A DNA stretch of 64,000 nucleotides from Mesorhizobium carmichaelinearum (GTDB lineage: Bacteria > Pseudomonadota > Alphaproteobacteria > Rhizobiales > Rhizobiaceae), in assembly GCF_900199455.1 (NCBI RefSeq), contig NZ_FZQR01000009.1:186001-250000 (forward strand), given 5' to 3'. Under the pieces are notes generated by a model, which searched no databases, was not told the origin of the DNA, and saw only the letters and a program-made list of their open reading frames with translations. This document shows positions 17,541 to 27,496 of this stretch, piece after piece (position 1 is the stretch's first letter; every line of letters begins with the position of its first letter). The position numbers and the translations under genes are program-made.

Positions 17541-18101
17541 TCAACCGATAAGGATCTTGGTATCGGAAATGAATTTGAATACCGGCACCGCCATGTTCTC
17601 CGGCGCCGGGCCTTTGCGGATGCGGCCGGCGGTGTCGTATTGCGAACCATGGCACGGGCAGAACCAGCCGCCGAAATCGCCTTCCTGGCCGAGCGGAATG
17701 CAGCCCAGATGCGTGCAGACCTGAACCATCACCATCCAGGCTTCCTTGCCGGGCGTGGTGCGGTTGGCGTCGGTCGCCGGCGCGTCGGCCGGCAGATTGG
17801 CGTTGCGGGCGATCGGATCCTTGAGATCGGAAAGGTTGACGGCCTCGCCGTCCTTCATTTCCTTTTCGGTGCGGTTGCGCACCACGACCGGCTTGCCGCG
17901 CCACTTGACGATCAGCGACATGCCCGGCGTCAGCGAGGCGACATCGACTTCAACCGAGGCGAGCGCCAGCGTCGAGGCATCGGGGCGCATCTGGTCGATG
18001 AACGGCCAGGCGACGGCACCGGCACCGACCACGGCGGCCATGCCCGTGGCGACATAAAGAAAATCTCGACGATTGGGATCGTGGATGTCGGTTGCGCTCA
18101 C
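17541..18101 (-). CDS. petA: Rieske iron-sulfur subunit of the bc1 complex
   Basis: 186 aa. It passes electrons from ubiquinol to cytochrome c1. The N-terminus has a twin-arginine signal-anchor (DPNRRDFLYVATGMAAVVG). The 2Fe-2S ligands are present: Cys129-Thr-His131 (CTHLGC, Cys134 in the disulfide) and Cys148-Pro-Cys150-His151 (CPCHGS). The domain ends APENMAVPVFKFISDTKILIG. It is the first gene of the leftward petABC operon, and its promoter should lie in the 314-bp gap to the right. Confidence 0.97.
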   Translation of the reverse strand: MSATDIHDPNRRDFLYVATGMAAVVGAGAVAWPFIDQMRPDASTLALASVEVDVASLTPGMSLIVKWRGKPVVVRNRTEKEMKDGEAVNLSDLKDPIARNANLPADAPATDANRTTPGKEAWMVMVQVCTHLGCIPLGQEGDFGGWFCPCHGSQYDTAGRIRKGPAPENMAVPVFKFISDTKILIG

Positions 18102-18415
18102 GGGTGCCTGATCCTTTCGCCTCTTCCGCGCCGGTGGCCGAGCCTTGTTCCCCGCTCAATCACGCCAACCCGACAGCGCATGGCGAACAGGCTAGCGAAT
18201 TCCTCCGGCATTTGGACTTCGGTTTATGCGTGAAGCCCGTTTTTGTCCAGACGGGTCAAGGCACAAGGGCAGATTGTCGCGGGGACAAAATCCCCTATTG
18301 CCCGGCGGGACGGCGAATGGCCGCAAAAGGTGGCTAAACAACAGGGAAACAACCGCAAATCCAAGGCCTCGGCTTGCCTCGACAGAGGGCGCCGGTGTGA
18401 TCTATCTTCCCAGGC
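18102..18415. other. 314-bp divergent spacer, petABC / cupin
   Basis: It must hold the leftward petABC promoter and the rightward cupin promoter. No consensus promoter, operator or small gene could be picked out with confidence. Confidence 0.5.
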
Positions 18416-18760
18416 ATGGCACACGTCATAGACCGTGAGGAATGGGCTGTCCGCTCCGACCACTGGAAGGGCGAACTGCAGTGCGGCGCCTACGGTTCCA
18501 ACTCCTGCCTGATCTTCAACTACCTGCCTGATGAAGGCGGCGGCCCGCGGCTGCACGCCCATCCCTACGCGGAGATCTTCATCATCCGCCAGGGCACCGG
18601 CCTGTTCACCGTCGGCGACAAGGAAATCGAGGCTTCCGCCGGCCAGATCGTCATCGTGCCGCCCCATACGCCGCACAAATTCACCAATCTCGGTCCGGGT
18701 CCGCTGGAAACGACCGACATCCACGAGAACGGCACGTTCATCACAAAGTGGCTGGAGTGA
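18416..18760 (+). CDS. Small cupin-domain protein
   Basis: 114 aa, a single beta-barrel cupin. Motif 1 is PRLHAHPYAEIFIIRQGTG (two His and a Glu as metal ligands), and motif 2 is GQIVIVPPHTPHKFTNLG (the last His ligand). A metal is therefore likely bound. Such small cupins are isomerases, dioxygenases or small-molecule sensors; nothing nearby decides between them. It is convergent with the gene at 18764, with only 3 bp between the stops. Confidence 0.85.
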   Translation: MAHVIDREEWAVRSDHWKGELQCGAYGSNSCLIFNYLPDEGGGPRLHAHPYAEIFIIRQGTGLFTVGDKEIEASAGQIVIVPPHTPHKFTNLGPGPLETTDIHENGTFITKWLE

Positions 18761-18763
18761 CCC

Positions 18764-19075
18764 CTATTTGGCGCCAAGCCTGACCAGTACAGCCCTGGGG
18801 ATGTCGTACTCGCGGATGACGCCATCGTGCTTGCGCAAGCCGCACAACTCGCGCTGGATGAAATAGCCGTGCACCGCCTCGGCAGCCTCCTTGAGAAGCC
18901 GGGGGCGCAACTGCTCGTCGGCATTGGCGCGCAACCTGGCCAGCGTTTCCTCGACCTTTTGGCCGGCGCGGCCGAGGGCCGCCGCTTTCTCGGCCAGGAT
19001 TTCGTGGCCAAGCGCGTCGAAGGCCGCTTCGGCCGCCGAGGCGCCGGCAAGATGAGATGGCGGACGCAAGGACAT
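18764..19075 (-). CDS. Small conserved helical protein (possibly DUF6665)
   Basis: 103 aa from ATG 19075. The sequence is mainly helical: SAAEAAFDALGHEILAEKAA, LGRAGQKVEETLARLRA and LLKEAAEAVHGYFIQRELCG, then a short end RKHDGVIREYDIPRAVLVRLG. The last part would be a small beta element. I believe this corresponds to the rhizobial DUF6665 family but cannot confirm it here. It starts 1 bp after the GNAT gene's stop, so the two are probably translated together. The function is unknown. Confidence 0.65.
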   Translation of the reverse strand: MSLRPPSHLAGASAAEAAFDALGHEILAEKAAALGRAGQKVEETLARLRANADEQLRPRLLKEAAEAVHGYFIQRELCGLRKHDGVIREYDIPRAVLVRLGAK

Positions 19076-19076
19076 C

Positions 19077-19583
19077 TCAGCCCCCTTTTTCGAACGACAT
19101 GCGATGCGTGACGAATTCTTCACCCAACACCGGCTGAAAGCCAAGCCTTTCATAGAAGCCGAAAGCTTCTGGCGGCGCGCGAGTGTTCAGCACGGCAAAA
19201 TAGCGGCGTGCCCTGTCGATGACGGTCTCGACCAGCATGCGGCCAAGGCCGGCGCGGCGGTGAGGCGCGCCGACGAACAGGTGCCGGACCCGGCCCTGCT
19301 CCCTGCCCTCGGTATAAGGATCGATGTTCAGCCCGCACACACCGGCGAGCTCCCGGCCATGCCATGCCCCGAACAAGGCCTCGCCCCGTTTCAGGAACTT
19401 GTTGCGGCCGCCAGAGTTGTTCCCGCTTGCCCAGCCATCCGCCAGACGTACCAGCATCCAGTAGCCTTCCAGCCGGCTCTCGTCCTTCAGCCTGTCGAAG
19501 GCCGGCGTGGTTGGCCGGAGCCGCTTGAGCACATAGCCGATCTCCGGGCTGACCTTTGGGCTGACCTCTGGCGTCTCACCCAT
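19077..19583 (-). CDS. GNAT-family N-acetyltransferase
   Basis: 168 aa. The C-terminal two-thirds is a GNAT fold: GAWHGRELAGVCGLNI (central strands), GRVRHLFVGAPHRRAGLGRM (motif A, acetyl-CoA pyrophosphate loop RRAGLG) and EAFGFYERLGFQPV (motif B). Start 19583 is used because the longer frame to 19700 runs through the ABC transporter's end in another frame. It sits between the ABC exporter gene (4 bp gap) and the small helical protein, all leftward, so one transcription unit is likely. The acceptor is unknown. Confidence 0.85.
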   Translation of the reverse strand: MGETPEVSPKVSPEIGYVLKRLRPTTPAFDRLKDESRLEGYWMLVRLADGWASGNNSGGRNKFLKRGEALFGAWHGRELAGVCGLNIDPYTEGREQGRVRHLFVGAPHRRAGLGRMLVETVIDRARRYFAVLNTRAPPEAFGFYERLGFQPVLGEEFVTHRMSFEKGG

Positions 19584-19587
19584 GCGC

Positions 19588-21471
<1,884 letters not shown>

Positions 21472-21481
21472 GCGGCGGCCA

Positions 21482-23368
21482 TCATTCTGCGGCTTGCCCC
21501 TTTGCAATGGCATCGTTGGCGATATCAGCCGGGATGTCCTCGAGCAGGAACCCGCCCGACTGGCGCTGCCAGAGCTGCGCGTAGAGCCCGCCCTTGGCGA
21601 CCAGCTCGTCGTGCGAACCTTCCTCGATGACCCGACCCTGGTCCATCACCACAAGCCTGTCCATCGCCGCGATGGTCGACAGCCGGTGGGCAATGGCGAT
21701 GACGGTCTTGCCCTGCATGAGCTTGTAGAGATTCTCCTGGATGGCCGCTTCCGCTTCGGAATCCAGCGCCGACGTCGCCTCGTCAAGGATAAGTATCGGT
21801 GCATCCTTCAACATAACGCGAGCAATGGCGATGCGTTGCCGCTGGCCGCCGGACAATTTGACGCCACGATCACCGACATAAGCGTCGAACCCCTTGCGGC
21901 CTTTGTGGTCGGAAAGCCCGCCGACAAAGTCCAGCGCCTCGGCCCGCCGCGCCGCCTCGACAAGCATCTCGTCTGATGCATCGGGGCGGCCATAGAGGAT
22001 GTTGTCACGCACCGAACGATGCAGCAGCGAGGTGTCCTGCGTGACCATGCCGATCTGGGCCCGCAGAGAATCCTGCTTCACGTCGGCGATCTCCTGACCG
22101 TCGATCAGGATCCGGCCGCCTTCCAAATCGTAGAAGCGCAGGAGCAGATTGACCAGTGTCGACTTGCCGGCGCCCGAGCGGCCGACAATGCCGACCTTTT
22201 CGCCCGGCTTCACCGCCAGCGACAGGTTTTCGATCACGCCTTTCTGCTTGCCGTAGTGGAAGCGGATATCCTCGAAGCGGATCTCACCCTTGGAAACGCT
22301 GATCTCCTTCGCATCCGGCCTGTCCTCGACCAGCCGCGGCAACGAGATCGAGGCAATGCCGTCCTGCACCGTGCCGATGTTCTCGAACAGGCCCGACATT
22401 TCCCACATGATCCACTGCGACATGCCCCACATCCGGAGCACCAGGCCGATGACCACGGCGACCGCGCCGATCGTCACCACTTGCCCCATCCACAGCCACA
22501 GCGAAATGGCGGTGACGGAGAACAGCAGCAGTGCGTTCAGAATGTAGAGCGTGCCGAAAAGCACCGTCACCAGCCGCATCGACCGGTAGACCGTGTCGAG
22601 GAAGCCCATCATGCCTTCCCTGGCGAAAGTAGCCTCGCGCTTGGCATGACTGAACAGCTTGACCGTCTGGATGTTGGAGTAGCTGTCGACGACGCGACCG
22701 GTCATGACCGAGCGCGCATTGGCCTGTTCTTCGCCGACCTTGCCCAGGCGCGGGATGAAGTAGCGCAGCAGCAGGATGTAGCCGACCAGCCAGACCGCCA
22801 GCGGCGCGGCCAGCCGCCAGTCGGCCGAGCCCACGATCCACAGCATGCCGAGGAAATAGACGATGACGTAGTTGAGGACGTCGATCACCTTGATGACGCA
22901 TTCGCGCACGGCGAGCGCCGTCTGCATCAGCTTGGTGGCGATGCGGCCGGCGAACTCGTCCTGGTAGAAGCTCATCGACTGCTTGAGCAGGTAGCGGTGC
23001 ACCTGCCAGCGGATGCGCATGGGATAGTTGCCCATCAGCGTCTGCTGATTGAGCAGCGAATGCAGCCACACCGTGCCCGGCAGCGCGAACAGCACGATGA
23101 AGGCCATCGCGGCGAGCTTCCAGCCTTCCGTCTGCAGGAAGGTCTCGCGGTTCTGCGCCGACAGCCAGTCGACGATGCGGCCGAGGAAGCCGAACATCCA
23201 CACTTCCGCGATGGCGATCGCCGTTACCAGCACCGCATCGACAAGGATATAGGGCCAGGCGCCGCGCGTGTAATGCAGGCAGAAGGCGACCAGCGTCTTG
23301 GGCGGCTCGACCGGTTCCGCTGCCGGGAACGGATCGAGCCTTCTTTCAAACCAGCTAAACAACAACAT
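21482..23368 (-). CDS. ABC exporter half-transporter (membrane plus ATPase), first of pair
   Basis: 628 aa. It is organised like the downstream gene: a six-helix membrane domain, then an ATPase with VGRSGAGKSTL (Walker A), VKLSGGQRQRIAIAR (signature), PILILDEATSALDS (Walker B) and IAIAHRLSTIAAMD (H-loop). Both copies keep consensus catalytic residues, unlike many heterodimeric exporters where one site is degenerate. Leftward operon: this gene, the second half-transporter, GNAT and the small helical protein. No substrate-binding protein is present, as expected for an exporter. Confidence 0.93.
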   Translation of the reverse strand: MLLFSWFERRLDPFPAAEPVEPPKTLVAFCLHYTRGAWPYILVDAVLVTAIAIAEVWMFGFLGRIVDWLSAQNRETFLQTEGWKLAAMAFIVLFALPGTVWLHSLLNQQTLMGNYPMRIRWQVHRYLLKQSMSFYQDEFAGRIATKLMQTALAVRECVIKVIDVLNYVIVYFLGMLWIVGSADWRLAAPLAVWLVGYILLLRYFIPRLGKVGEEQANARSVMTGRVVDSYSNIQTVKLFSHAKREATFAREGMMGFLDTVYRSMRLVTVLFGTLYILNALLLFSVTAISLWLWMGQVVTIGAVAVVIGLVLRMWGMSQWIMWEMSGLFENIGTVQDGIASISLPRLVEDRPDAKEISVSKGEIRFEDIRFHYGKQKGVIENLSLAVKPGEKVGIVGRSGAGKSTLVNLLLRFYDLEGGRILIDGQEIADVKQDSLRAQIGMVTQDTSLLHRSVRDNILYGRPDASDEMLVEAARRAEALDFVGGLSDHKGRKGFDAYVGDRGVKLSGGQRQRIAIARVMLKDAPILILDEATSALDSEAEAAIQENLYKLMQGKTVIAIAHRLSTIAAMDRLVVMDQGRVIEEGSHDELVAKGGLYAQLWQRQSGGFLLEDIPADIANDAIAKGQAAE

Positions 23369-23397
23369 GGGTCATGCCTGTGAAATCTGTTTTCCGC

Positions 23398-23790
23398 TTA
23401 CGCGGCTTGGCGACGTACGAAGGTCCCGAGCCGTGTGGCGCCGAGGGCCGACGGTCCGGAATCATCCGGACCGTCGGCCCTGCTTCGCGCAATATAGGGG
23501 CTCGCGGGCTTTTCGCCGACAGGCTCGTTTGTCGATCCTGACGGTGCGGTGTCGACAAGCCGGATTTTCGCACCCGGCCGGATCAGCCGCATGATCCGGC
23601 GCACCAGCGAAGGCCGGCTCGGATCCGGGACCGCGCGCGAGAAATCGACATCCGGCAGCATGCTGCGATGCGGCCGACGGCGGACTTCGGCATGGACCGC
23701 CGACGAGTAGGTGTCGCCGATCAGCAGCGCCCAGGTCGGCAGCCGGTGGATATGCAGGCTCCTTGAGCCAGGTACTCTGGGATCGAACAT
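23398..23790 (-). CDS. Hypothetical protein with unusual internal palindrome
   Basis: 130 aa from ATG 23790, which has GGAGG 8-9 bases upstream and where GC-rich codon use begins. An ATG at 23949 with AAGGA upstream is the alternative and would add 53 residues of weaker coding character. The central part SLHIHRLPTWALLIGDTYSS then RRRPHRSMLPDVDFSRAV looks real, but no family was recognised. The C-terminal 40 residues contain a perfect 17-bp inverted repeat and may be a non-conserved tail. It lies just upstream of the ABC exporter pair on the same strand. Confidence 0.5.
   Translation of the reverse strand: MFDPRVPGSRSLHIHRLPTWALLIGDTYSSAVHAEVRRRPHRSMLPDVDFSRAVPDPSRPSLVRRIMRLIRPGAKIRLVDTAPSGSTNEPVGEKPASPYIARSRADGPDDSGPSALGATRLGTFVRRQAA
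23444..23481. repeat. Perfect 17-bp inverted repeat, 4-base loop
   Basis: AGGGCCGACGGTCCGGA at 23444-23460 and its exact reverse complement at 23465-23481 flank ATCA. It lies inside the 3' end of the leftward hypothetical gene, with no U-run on either strand. Confidence 0.85.
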
Positions 23791-24232
23791 CGGTCCGTCC
23801 TCCGTATGAAAATAGAGATGAAAAGGCGAAGCAACATCGTCCGCCGGCATTCGACCGGAGGGACGGATTGCGTCTGTCTGGACACGGCGAGCGTCAGTCC
23901 AGGCATGCTCAGTTCGGGCGTTCAGCCCTTTTGACTTTTTGAAAAACATCGCAGGATTCCTTCGAGAGCCGAAAGGTGTTTCGGCGGGAATCGGTGCGAT
24001 CAAGTCTTAGAGAGTCAGGAGAATTGTCGTACCGAAACCGCCGGCAGGCAGGTAAGCCCACGAGAGGGGCGCTGGATGTGCATGGTCATCATGAGTTTCC
24101 CCTCCATCGGTTCGGGTTGACAATGCTGGCCGTATACCCGACTTCGCAGAAAATGGCCACCCGCAGGTCCAGGAATTTCCAAAACCGGGAAGCCCCTGTG
24201 GCCGATCTGCCACTTATTAGAAGGATGCGGAA

Positions 24233-24691
24233 ATGAACTGTCGTCTCCGCATCGCGCTCTACCAGCCGGACATTGCCGGCAACACCGGGACAATCCTGCG
24301 CTTCGCCGCCTGCCTCGGCCTTGGCGTCGATATCATCGAACCGGCCGGCTTTCCGCTTTCCGACAAGGCGCTCAAGCGCGCCGGCATGGACTACCTCGAA
24401 ATGGCCGCCCTGACCCGGCATGTCGACTGGCAGGCCTTCGAGCAGTGGCGCAAGGCCCGCACGGATCGGCTGGTGCTTCTGTCGACCAAGGCCACGACCG
24501 CCTACACCAGCTTCAGCTTCGCGGACGGCGACATCCTTCTGTTCGGACGCGAATCCGCAGGCGTGCCGGATGCGGTCCATCAGGCGGCGGATGCGCGGCT
24601 GACCATCCCGATGCAAGGTGCGGCGCGCAGCATCAATGTCGCGCTCTCCGTCGCCATGGTGGCGGGCGAAGCCGTCCGGCAGCTCGGATAG
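24233..24691 (+). CDS. trmL: tRNA (cytidine/uridine-34-2'-O)-methyltransferase TrmL
   Basis: 152 aa, a SPOUT (trefoil-knot) methyltransferase that 2'-O-methylates the wobble base of tRNA-Leu. Family blocks are ALYQPDIAGNTGTILRFAA (motif 1 with its Asn and Arg), LLFGRESAGVPDAVHQ (motif 2, the SAM-knot glycine) and MQGAARSINVALSVAMVAGE (motif 3). The length is typical of TrmL, shorter than the related TrmH/SpoU enzymes. The stretch to its left holds only a short non-coding spacer. Confidence 0.94.
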   Translation: MNCRLRIALYQPDIAGNTGTILRFAACLGLGVDIIEPAGFPLSDKALKRAGMDYLEMAALTRHVDWQAFEQWRKARTDRLVLLSTKATTAYTSFSFADGDILLFGRESAGVPDAVHQAADARLTIPMQGAARSINVALSVAMVAGEAVRQLG

Positions 24692-24816
24692 AATCCGCGG
24701 CCCATCGGCAACGCCACCCTTGCCATTGCTGACGGCAGTGGTTTCTCCGGCCATTCTCACCCAGGCGCACATCGCCCTCTCCTGTCATTTGCCCTACCAA
24801 CATTTCTTCGCTACAA

Positions 24817-24834
24817 GCTCAACTTAACTTGAGG
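24817..24834. promoter_or_regulatory. SoxR operator (soxbox)
   Basis: GCTCAACTTAACTTGAGG differs from the classical CCTCAAGTTAACTTGAGG operator at two positions and lies 20 bp before the soxR ATG. On the minus strand it abuts TTGACC, a -35-like element. Confidence 0.75.
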
Positions 24835-24853
24835 TCAAGCGGAAAAATGGGAA

Positions 24854-25297
24854 ATGGCTCCAGTAACGGAATTGACAGTCGGCCAGGTGGCCATGCGCAG
24901 CGGCGTGGCGGTATCGGCACTGCATTTCTATGAAGCGCGCGGGCTGATCCGCAGCCACCGCACGTCAGGCAACCAGCGTCGCTACGGCCGCGACGTGCTG
25001 CGGCGGGTGGCGATCATCAAGGTCGCCCAGGAGGTCGGCATCTCGCTGGCCGAGATCGGCGAAGCACTGGCCTCCCTGCCGGAAGGCCGCACCCCGACGC
25101 GCGACGACTGGAACCTGCTGTCGACCGCCTGGCGCGACGGGCTCGACCACAAGATCGCCCAGCTGAAGAAACTGCGTGACGGGCTGACCGACTGCATCGG
25201 CTGCGGCTGCATGTCGATCGACAAATGCCCGCTCAGGAACAAGGGCGACAGACTGGCAAGGGAAGGAACTGGGGCGCGGCGACTGATTGCGCCTTGA
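24854..25297 (+). CDS. soxR: Redox-sensitive activator SoxR
   Basis: 147 aa, MerR family. The winged helix-turn-helix is at the N-terminus (LTVGQVAMRSGVAVSALHFY, then RTSGNQRRYGRDVLRRV), followed by a dimerisation helix. The 2Fe-2S cluster binding site is Cys114-x2-Cys117-x-Cys119-x5-Cys125 (CIGCGCMSIDKC). Oxidation of the cluster by redox-cycling compounds makes SoxR activate promoters with a long -35/-10 spacer. A matching operator lies 20 bp upstream, so soxR probably controls its own promoter. No efflux pump or other obvious target lies immediately next to it; the small ORF at 25330 is the nearest gene. Confidence 0.95.
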   Translation: MAPVTELTVGQVAMRSGVAVSALHFYEARGLIRSHRTSGNQRRYGRDVLRRVAIIKVAQEVGISLAEIGEALASLPEGRTPTRDDWNLLSTAWRDGLDHKIAQLKKLRDGLTDCIGCGCMSIDKCPLRNKGDRLAREGTGARRLIAP

Positions 25298-25329
25298 GTG
25301 GAATGCGGCGCGACAAAGGAGGTACGTCA

Positions 25330-25530
25330 GTGCTGGGACACCTGATTCAGGCAGAGGAAGAGACACACCTCATAACGATCTACCGGATCGACTCCGGCGG
25401 CATGCCAACCCTGTACACCTCGGTGAGCTTCGAGGAGGCGCGGAAGATGGGGTTCGAGAAATTCGGCAGATTGCTTGGAGAGAACCTGGTCTTGGATTCT
25501 CAAAGAATGCGCGATCTGTTCTCGTTGTGA
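25330..25530 (+). CDS. Small conserved-looking protein downstream of soxR
   Basis: 66 aa from GTG 25330, chosen because AAAGGAGG ends 7 bases before it; longer in-frame starts at 25225 or 25303 overlap the end of soxR or precede this site. The sequence has a compact beta-alpha look: HLITIYRIDSGGMPTLYTSV, then SFEEARKMGFEKFGRLLGEN. It has no signal peptide or membrane segment and no recognised family. The 32-bp gap to soxR suggests co-transcription and possibly oxidative-stress control. The strong ribosome binding site makes it likely real. Confidence 0.55.
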   Translation: MLGHLIQAEEETHLITIYRIDSGGMPTLYTSVSFEEARKMGFEKFGRLLGENLVLDSQRMRDLFSL

Positions 25531-25536
25531 CAGCAA

Positions 25537-25794
25537 CTAATCCGCCACCGGCAACCGCCTGATGGTGAACTCGATCAAATCCCCCGGCCGCTCGAACCAG
25601 CTTTCGATCTCGGTCCAGTAGGCCTGCTTGGGAAAGCGCGCGAACCATTCCTTGGCCTTGAGGCGGGCATCGGAGCGCGGCAGCACGAAGGTCTCGCGCA
25701 AAAAGCCGTCGCGCGGCATACGCGCGCGTTCGGCCCGGCTCTGGTCGAGCCTTTTCTTCAGGCCATCCAGCGGCGGTCTTGCCGGGGTGCGCAC
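25537..25794 (-). CDS. Hypothetical rhizobial protein
   Basis: 85 aa. GTG 25794 is chosen because AAGGAG lies 8 bases upstream (a frame to 25818 exists but lacks such a site). The sequence RTPARPPLDGLKKRLDQSRA, LRETFVLPRSDARLKAKEWF and AYWTEIESWFERPGDLIEFT looks like a small alpha-beta domain with Trp-rich parts. No recognised family or membrane segment is present. It is convergent with the small ORF after soxR (6 bp between stops). The function is unknown. Confidence 0.55.
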   Translation of the reverse strand: MRTPARPPLDGLKKRLDQSRAERARMPRDGFLRETFVLPRSDARLKAKEWFARFPKQAYWTEIESWFERPGDLIEFTIRRLPVAD

Positions 25795-25814
25795 GAAACA
25801 ACTCCTTGCACCTA

Positions 25815-25860
25815 GCACATGACCCCGAAACCGGAACCCGAGTTTCGGAAAGGATCATGC
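25815..25860. repeat. Intergenic palindromic repeat, family B
   Basis: GCACATGACCCCGAAACCGG ... TTTCGGAAAGGATCATGC folds on itself through the CATGA/TCATG ends and CGAAA/TTTCG arms. A related element is at 55695-55737. Confidence 0.55.
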
Positions 25861-25965
25861 GCGAAAGCAAAGTGACTTGACCCTGTTCCCTAAGAGATTA
25901 GGGATCGCGCCGGCAAAAGACGAGTCATTTGTAGGGGCGGGCCGCCCCGCAACCGGAGACGGCAC

Positions 25966-26880
25966 TTGGAACGACCTGAAATACTGGCTGGCCTGCCCGC
26001 CGACATCGAAGAGAAGAAGATGAAGGCGCGCCTGTGGTTCGAGGCGCTGCGCGAACGCATCTGCGGCGCCTTCGAGCAGATCGAGCAGGATCTCCAGGGC
26101 CCGCTCGCCTCATGGTCGCCCGGCCGGTTCGAAAAGACGCCGTGGGAGCGTGACCAGGGCAAGGGTGGCGGCGGCACCATGTCGATGATGCATGGCCGCG
26201 TCTTCGAGAAGGTCGGCGTCCACACCTCGACCGTTTACGGCGAGTTCTCGCCCGAATTCAGGAAGCAGATGCCCGGCGCCGAGGAAGACCCGCGCTTCTG
26301 GGCCTCCGGCATCTCGCTGATCGCGCATCCCTGGAACCCCAACGTTCCGGCCGTGCACATGAACACGCGCATGGTGGTCACCTCCAGGCAATGGTTCGGC
26401 GGCGGCGCCGATCTGACCCCGGTGCTCGACCGCCGCCGCACCCAAAACGATCCTGACACCGTCGCCTTCCACCGCGCCATGCAGTTCGCTTGCGAGAAGA
26501 ACGCCGGCGTCGCCGATCATCCGAAATTCAAGACCTGGTGCGACGAGTACTTCTTCCTGCCCCACCGCAACGAGCCGCGCGGCGTTGGCGGCATCTTCTT
26601 CGACTGGCTGCATTCGGCCGAGGACAAGGGCGGCTGGAATGCCGACTTCAACTTCGTCCAGGATGTCGGGCGCTCCTTCCTCGTCGTCTACGGCCATCTC
26701 GTGCGCGCCAACTTCAACGAGAACTGGACGGACGGCGACCGCGATGAACAACTCATCCGCCGCGGCCGCTACGTCGAATTCAACCTGCTTCACGATCGTG
26801 GCACCATCTTCGGCCTGAAGACCGGCGGCAATGTCGCGTCGATCCTGTCCAGCCTGCCGCCGGAGGTGCGCTGGCCGTAA
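25966..26880 (+). CDS. hemF: Oxygen-dependent coproporphyrinogen III oxidase
   Basis: 304 aa. It converts coproporphyrinogen III to protoporphyrinogen IX by two oxidative decarboxylations in aerobic haem synthesis. Diagnostic blocks are KGGGGTMSMMHGRVFEKVGV, GISLIAHPWNPNVPAVHMN, RMVVTSRQWFGGGADLTPV, PHRNEPRGVGGIFFDWLH and RGRYVEFNLLHDRGTIFGL, all hallmarks of HemF and not of the radical-SAM HemN. The start is TTG with GGAG about 8 bases upstream; this N-terminus (MERPEILAGLPADIEEKK) resembles rhizobial HemF proteins. A short palindrome lies about 60 bp upstream. Confidence 0.97.
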   Translation: MERPEILAGLPADIEEKKMKARLWFEALRERICGAFEQIEQDLQGPLASWSPGRFEKTPWERDQGKGGGGTMSMMHGRVFEKVGVHTSTVYGEFSPEFRKQMPGAEEDPRFWASGISLIAHPWNPNVPAVHMNTRMVVTSRQWFGGGADLTPVLDRRRTQNDPDTVAFHRAMQFACEKNAGVADHPKFKTWCDEYFFLPHRNEPRGVGGIFFDWLHSAEDKGGWNADFNFVQDVGRSFLVVYGHLVRANFNENWTDGDRDEQLIRRGRYVEFNLLHDRGTIFGLKTGGNVASILSSLPPEVRWP

Positions 26881-27086
26881 GATCAGCCCTAGCAATTCCG
26901 TCCGGAATTGCTCCAAATCAAGGACACTGGGCAAGCGGTGCACGATGCTTTGATGCAACCAGACCGGCCCTTGTGTGTTATAGTTTTTGCCCCCGCTCAC
27001 GTCCGGGAATTCAATGTGGAATGGACCGTGAGCCAAAAAAAGTGGCGGAGCCTCGATTGGCTCCCCGGAGGAAAAGGAGAAATCCG

Positions 27087-27272
27087 ATGAAGGCATTCCA
27101 CTGCGGGTCGCTCGTTCCCGGCTGTGACTGGCACACCCGTGCCGACGAGGAAGCCGAAGTGATGCGCCGTGCCGTCGAGCATATGCGCGAGACGCATGGC
27201 GAGACTGTTATCCGCGAGACGATGGTCGAGGCGATCCGTTCGCGCATCGAGAAGGTTCGCGACGCCGCCTAG
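27087..27272 (+). CDS. DUF1059 small protein
   Basis: 61 aa. It begins KAFHCGSLVPGCDWHTRADE and continues EVMRRAVEHMRETHGETV, matching the DUF1059 pattern with conserved Cys and a DW-H region followed by an HMRETHG helix. The arrangement of Cys5, Cys12 and several His residues could bind a metal, but this is unproven. GGAGGAAAAGGAG precedes the ATG at good spacing, so the longer frame from 26973 is not used. The function is unknown. Confidence 0.85.
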   Translation: MKAFHCGSLVPGCDWHTRADEEAEVMRRAVEHMRETHGETVIRETMVEAIRSRIEKVRDAA

Positions 27273-27496
27273 GTTTTGCCCGGCCTTGCTTCGTGGGCGG
27301 CGGCCAGTGAACCGCGCCGGCGCTCACCATTCGACGAAGCGGACAGTCAAAAATCATATTTGCCCCCGCTAAAGTAAACCCTGCGGTAACCGAACCCGTG
27401 CCAATGTCACACGGATAATCCGGCTACAGTGGGCTGCCAGAGAAGCCCGTCGCCACCAGGCACTGATCCGGAATGGTGGGGCGAGGTGTTTCGCGC

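Noticed and set aside
16222..17724. 500-residue plus-strand frame over petB
   Set aside because: The cytochrome b gene is unambiguous on the opposite strand, and the frame is Arg/Gln/His-rich shadow sequence.
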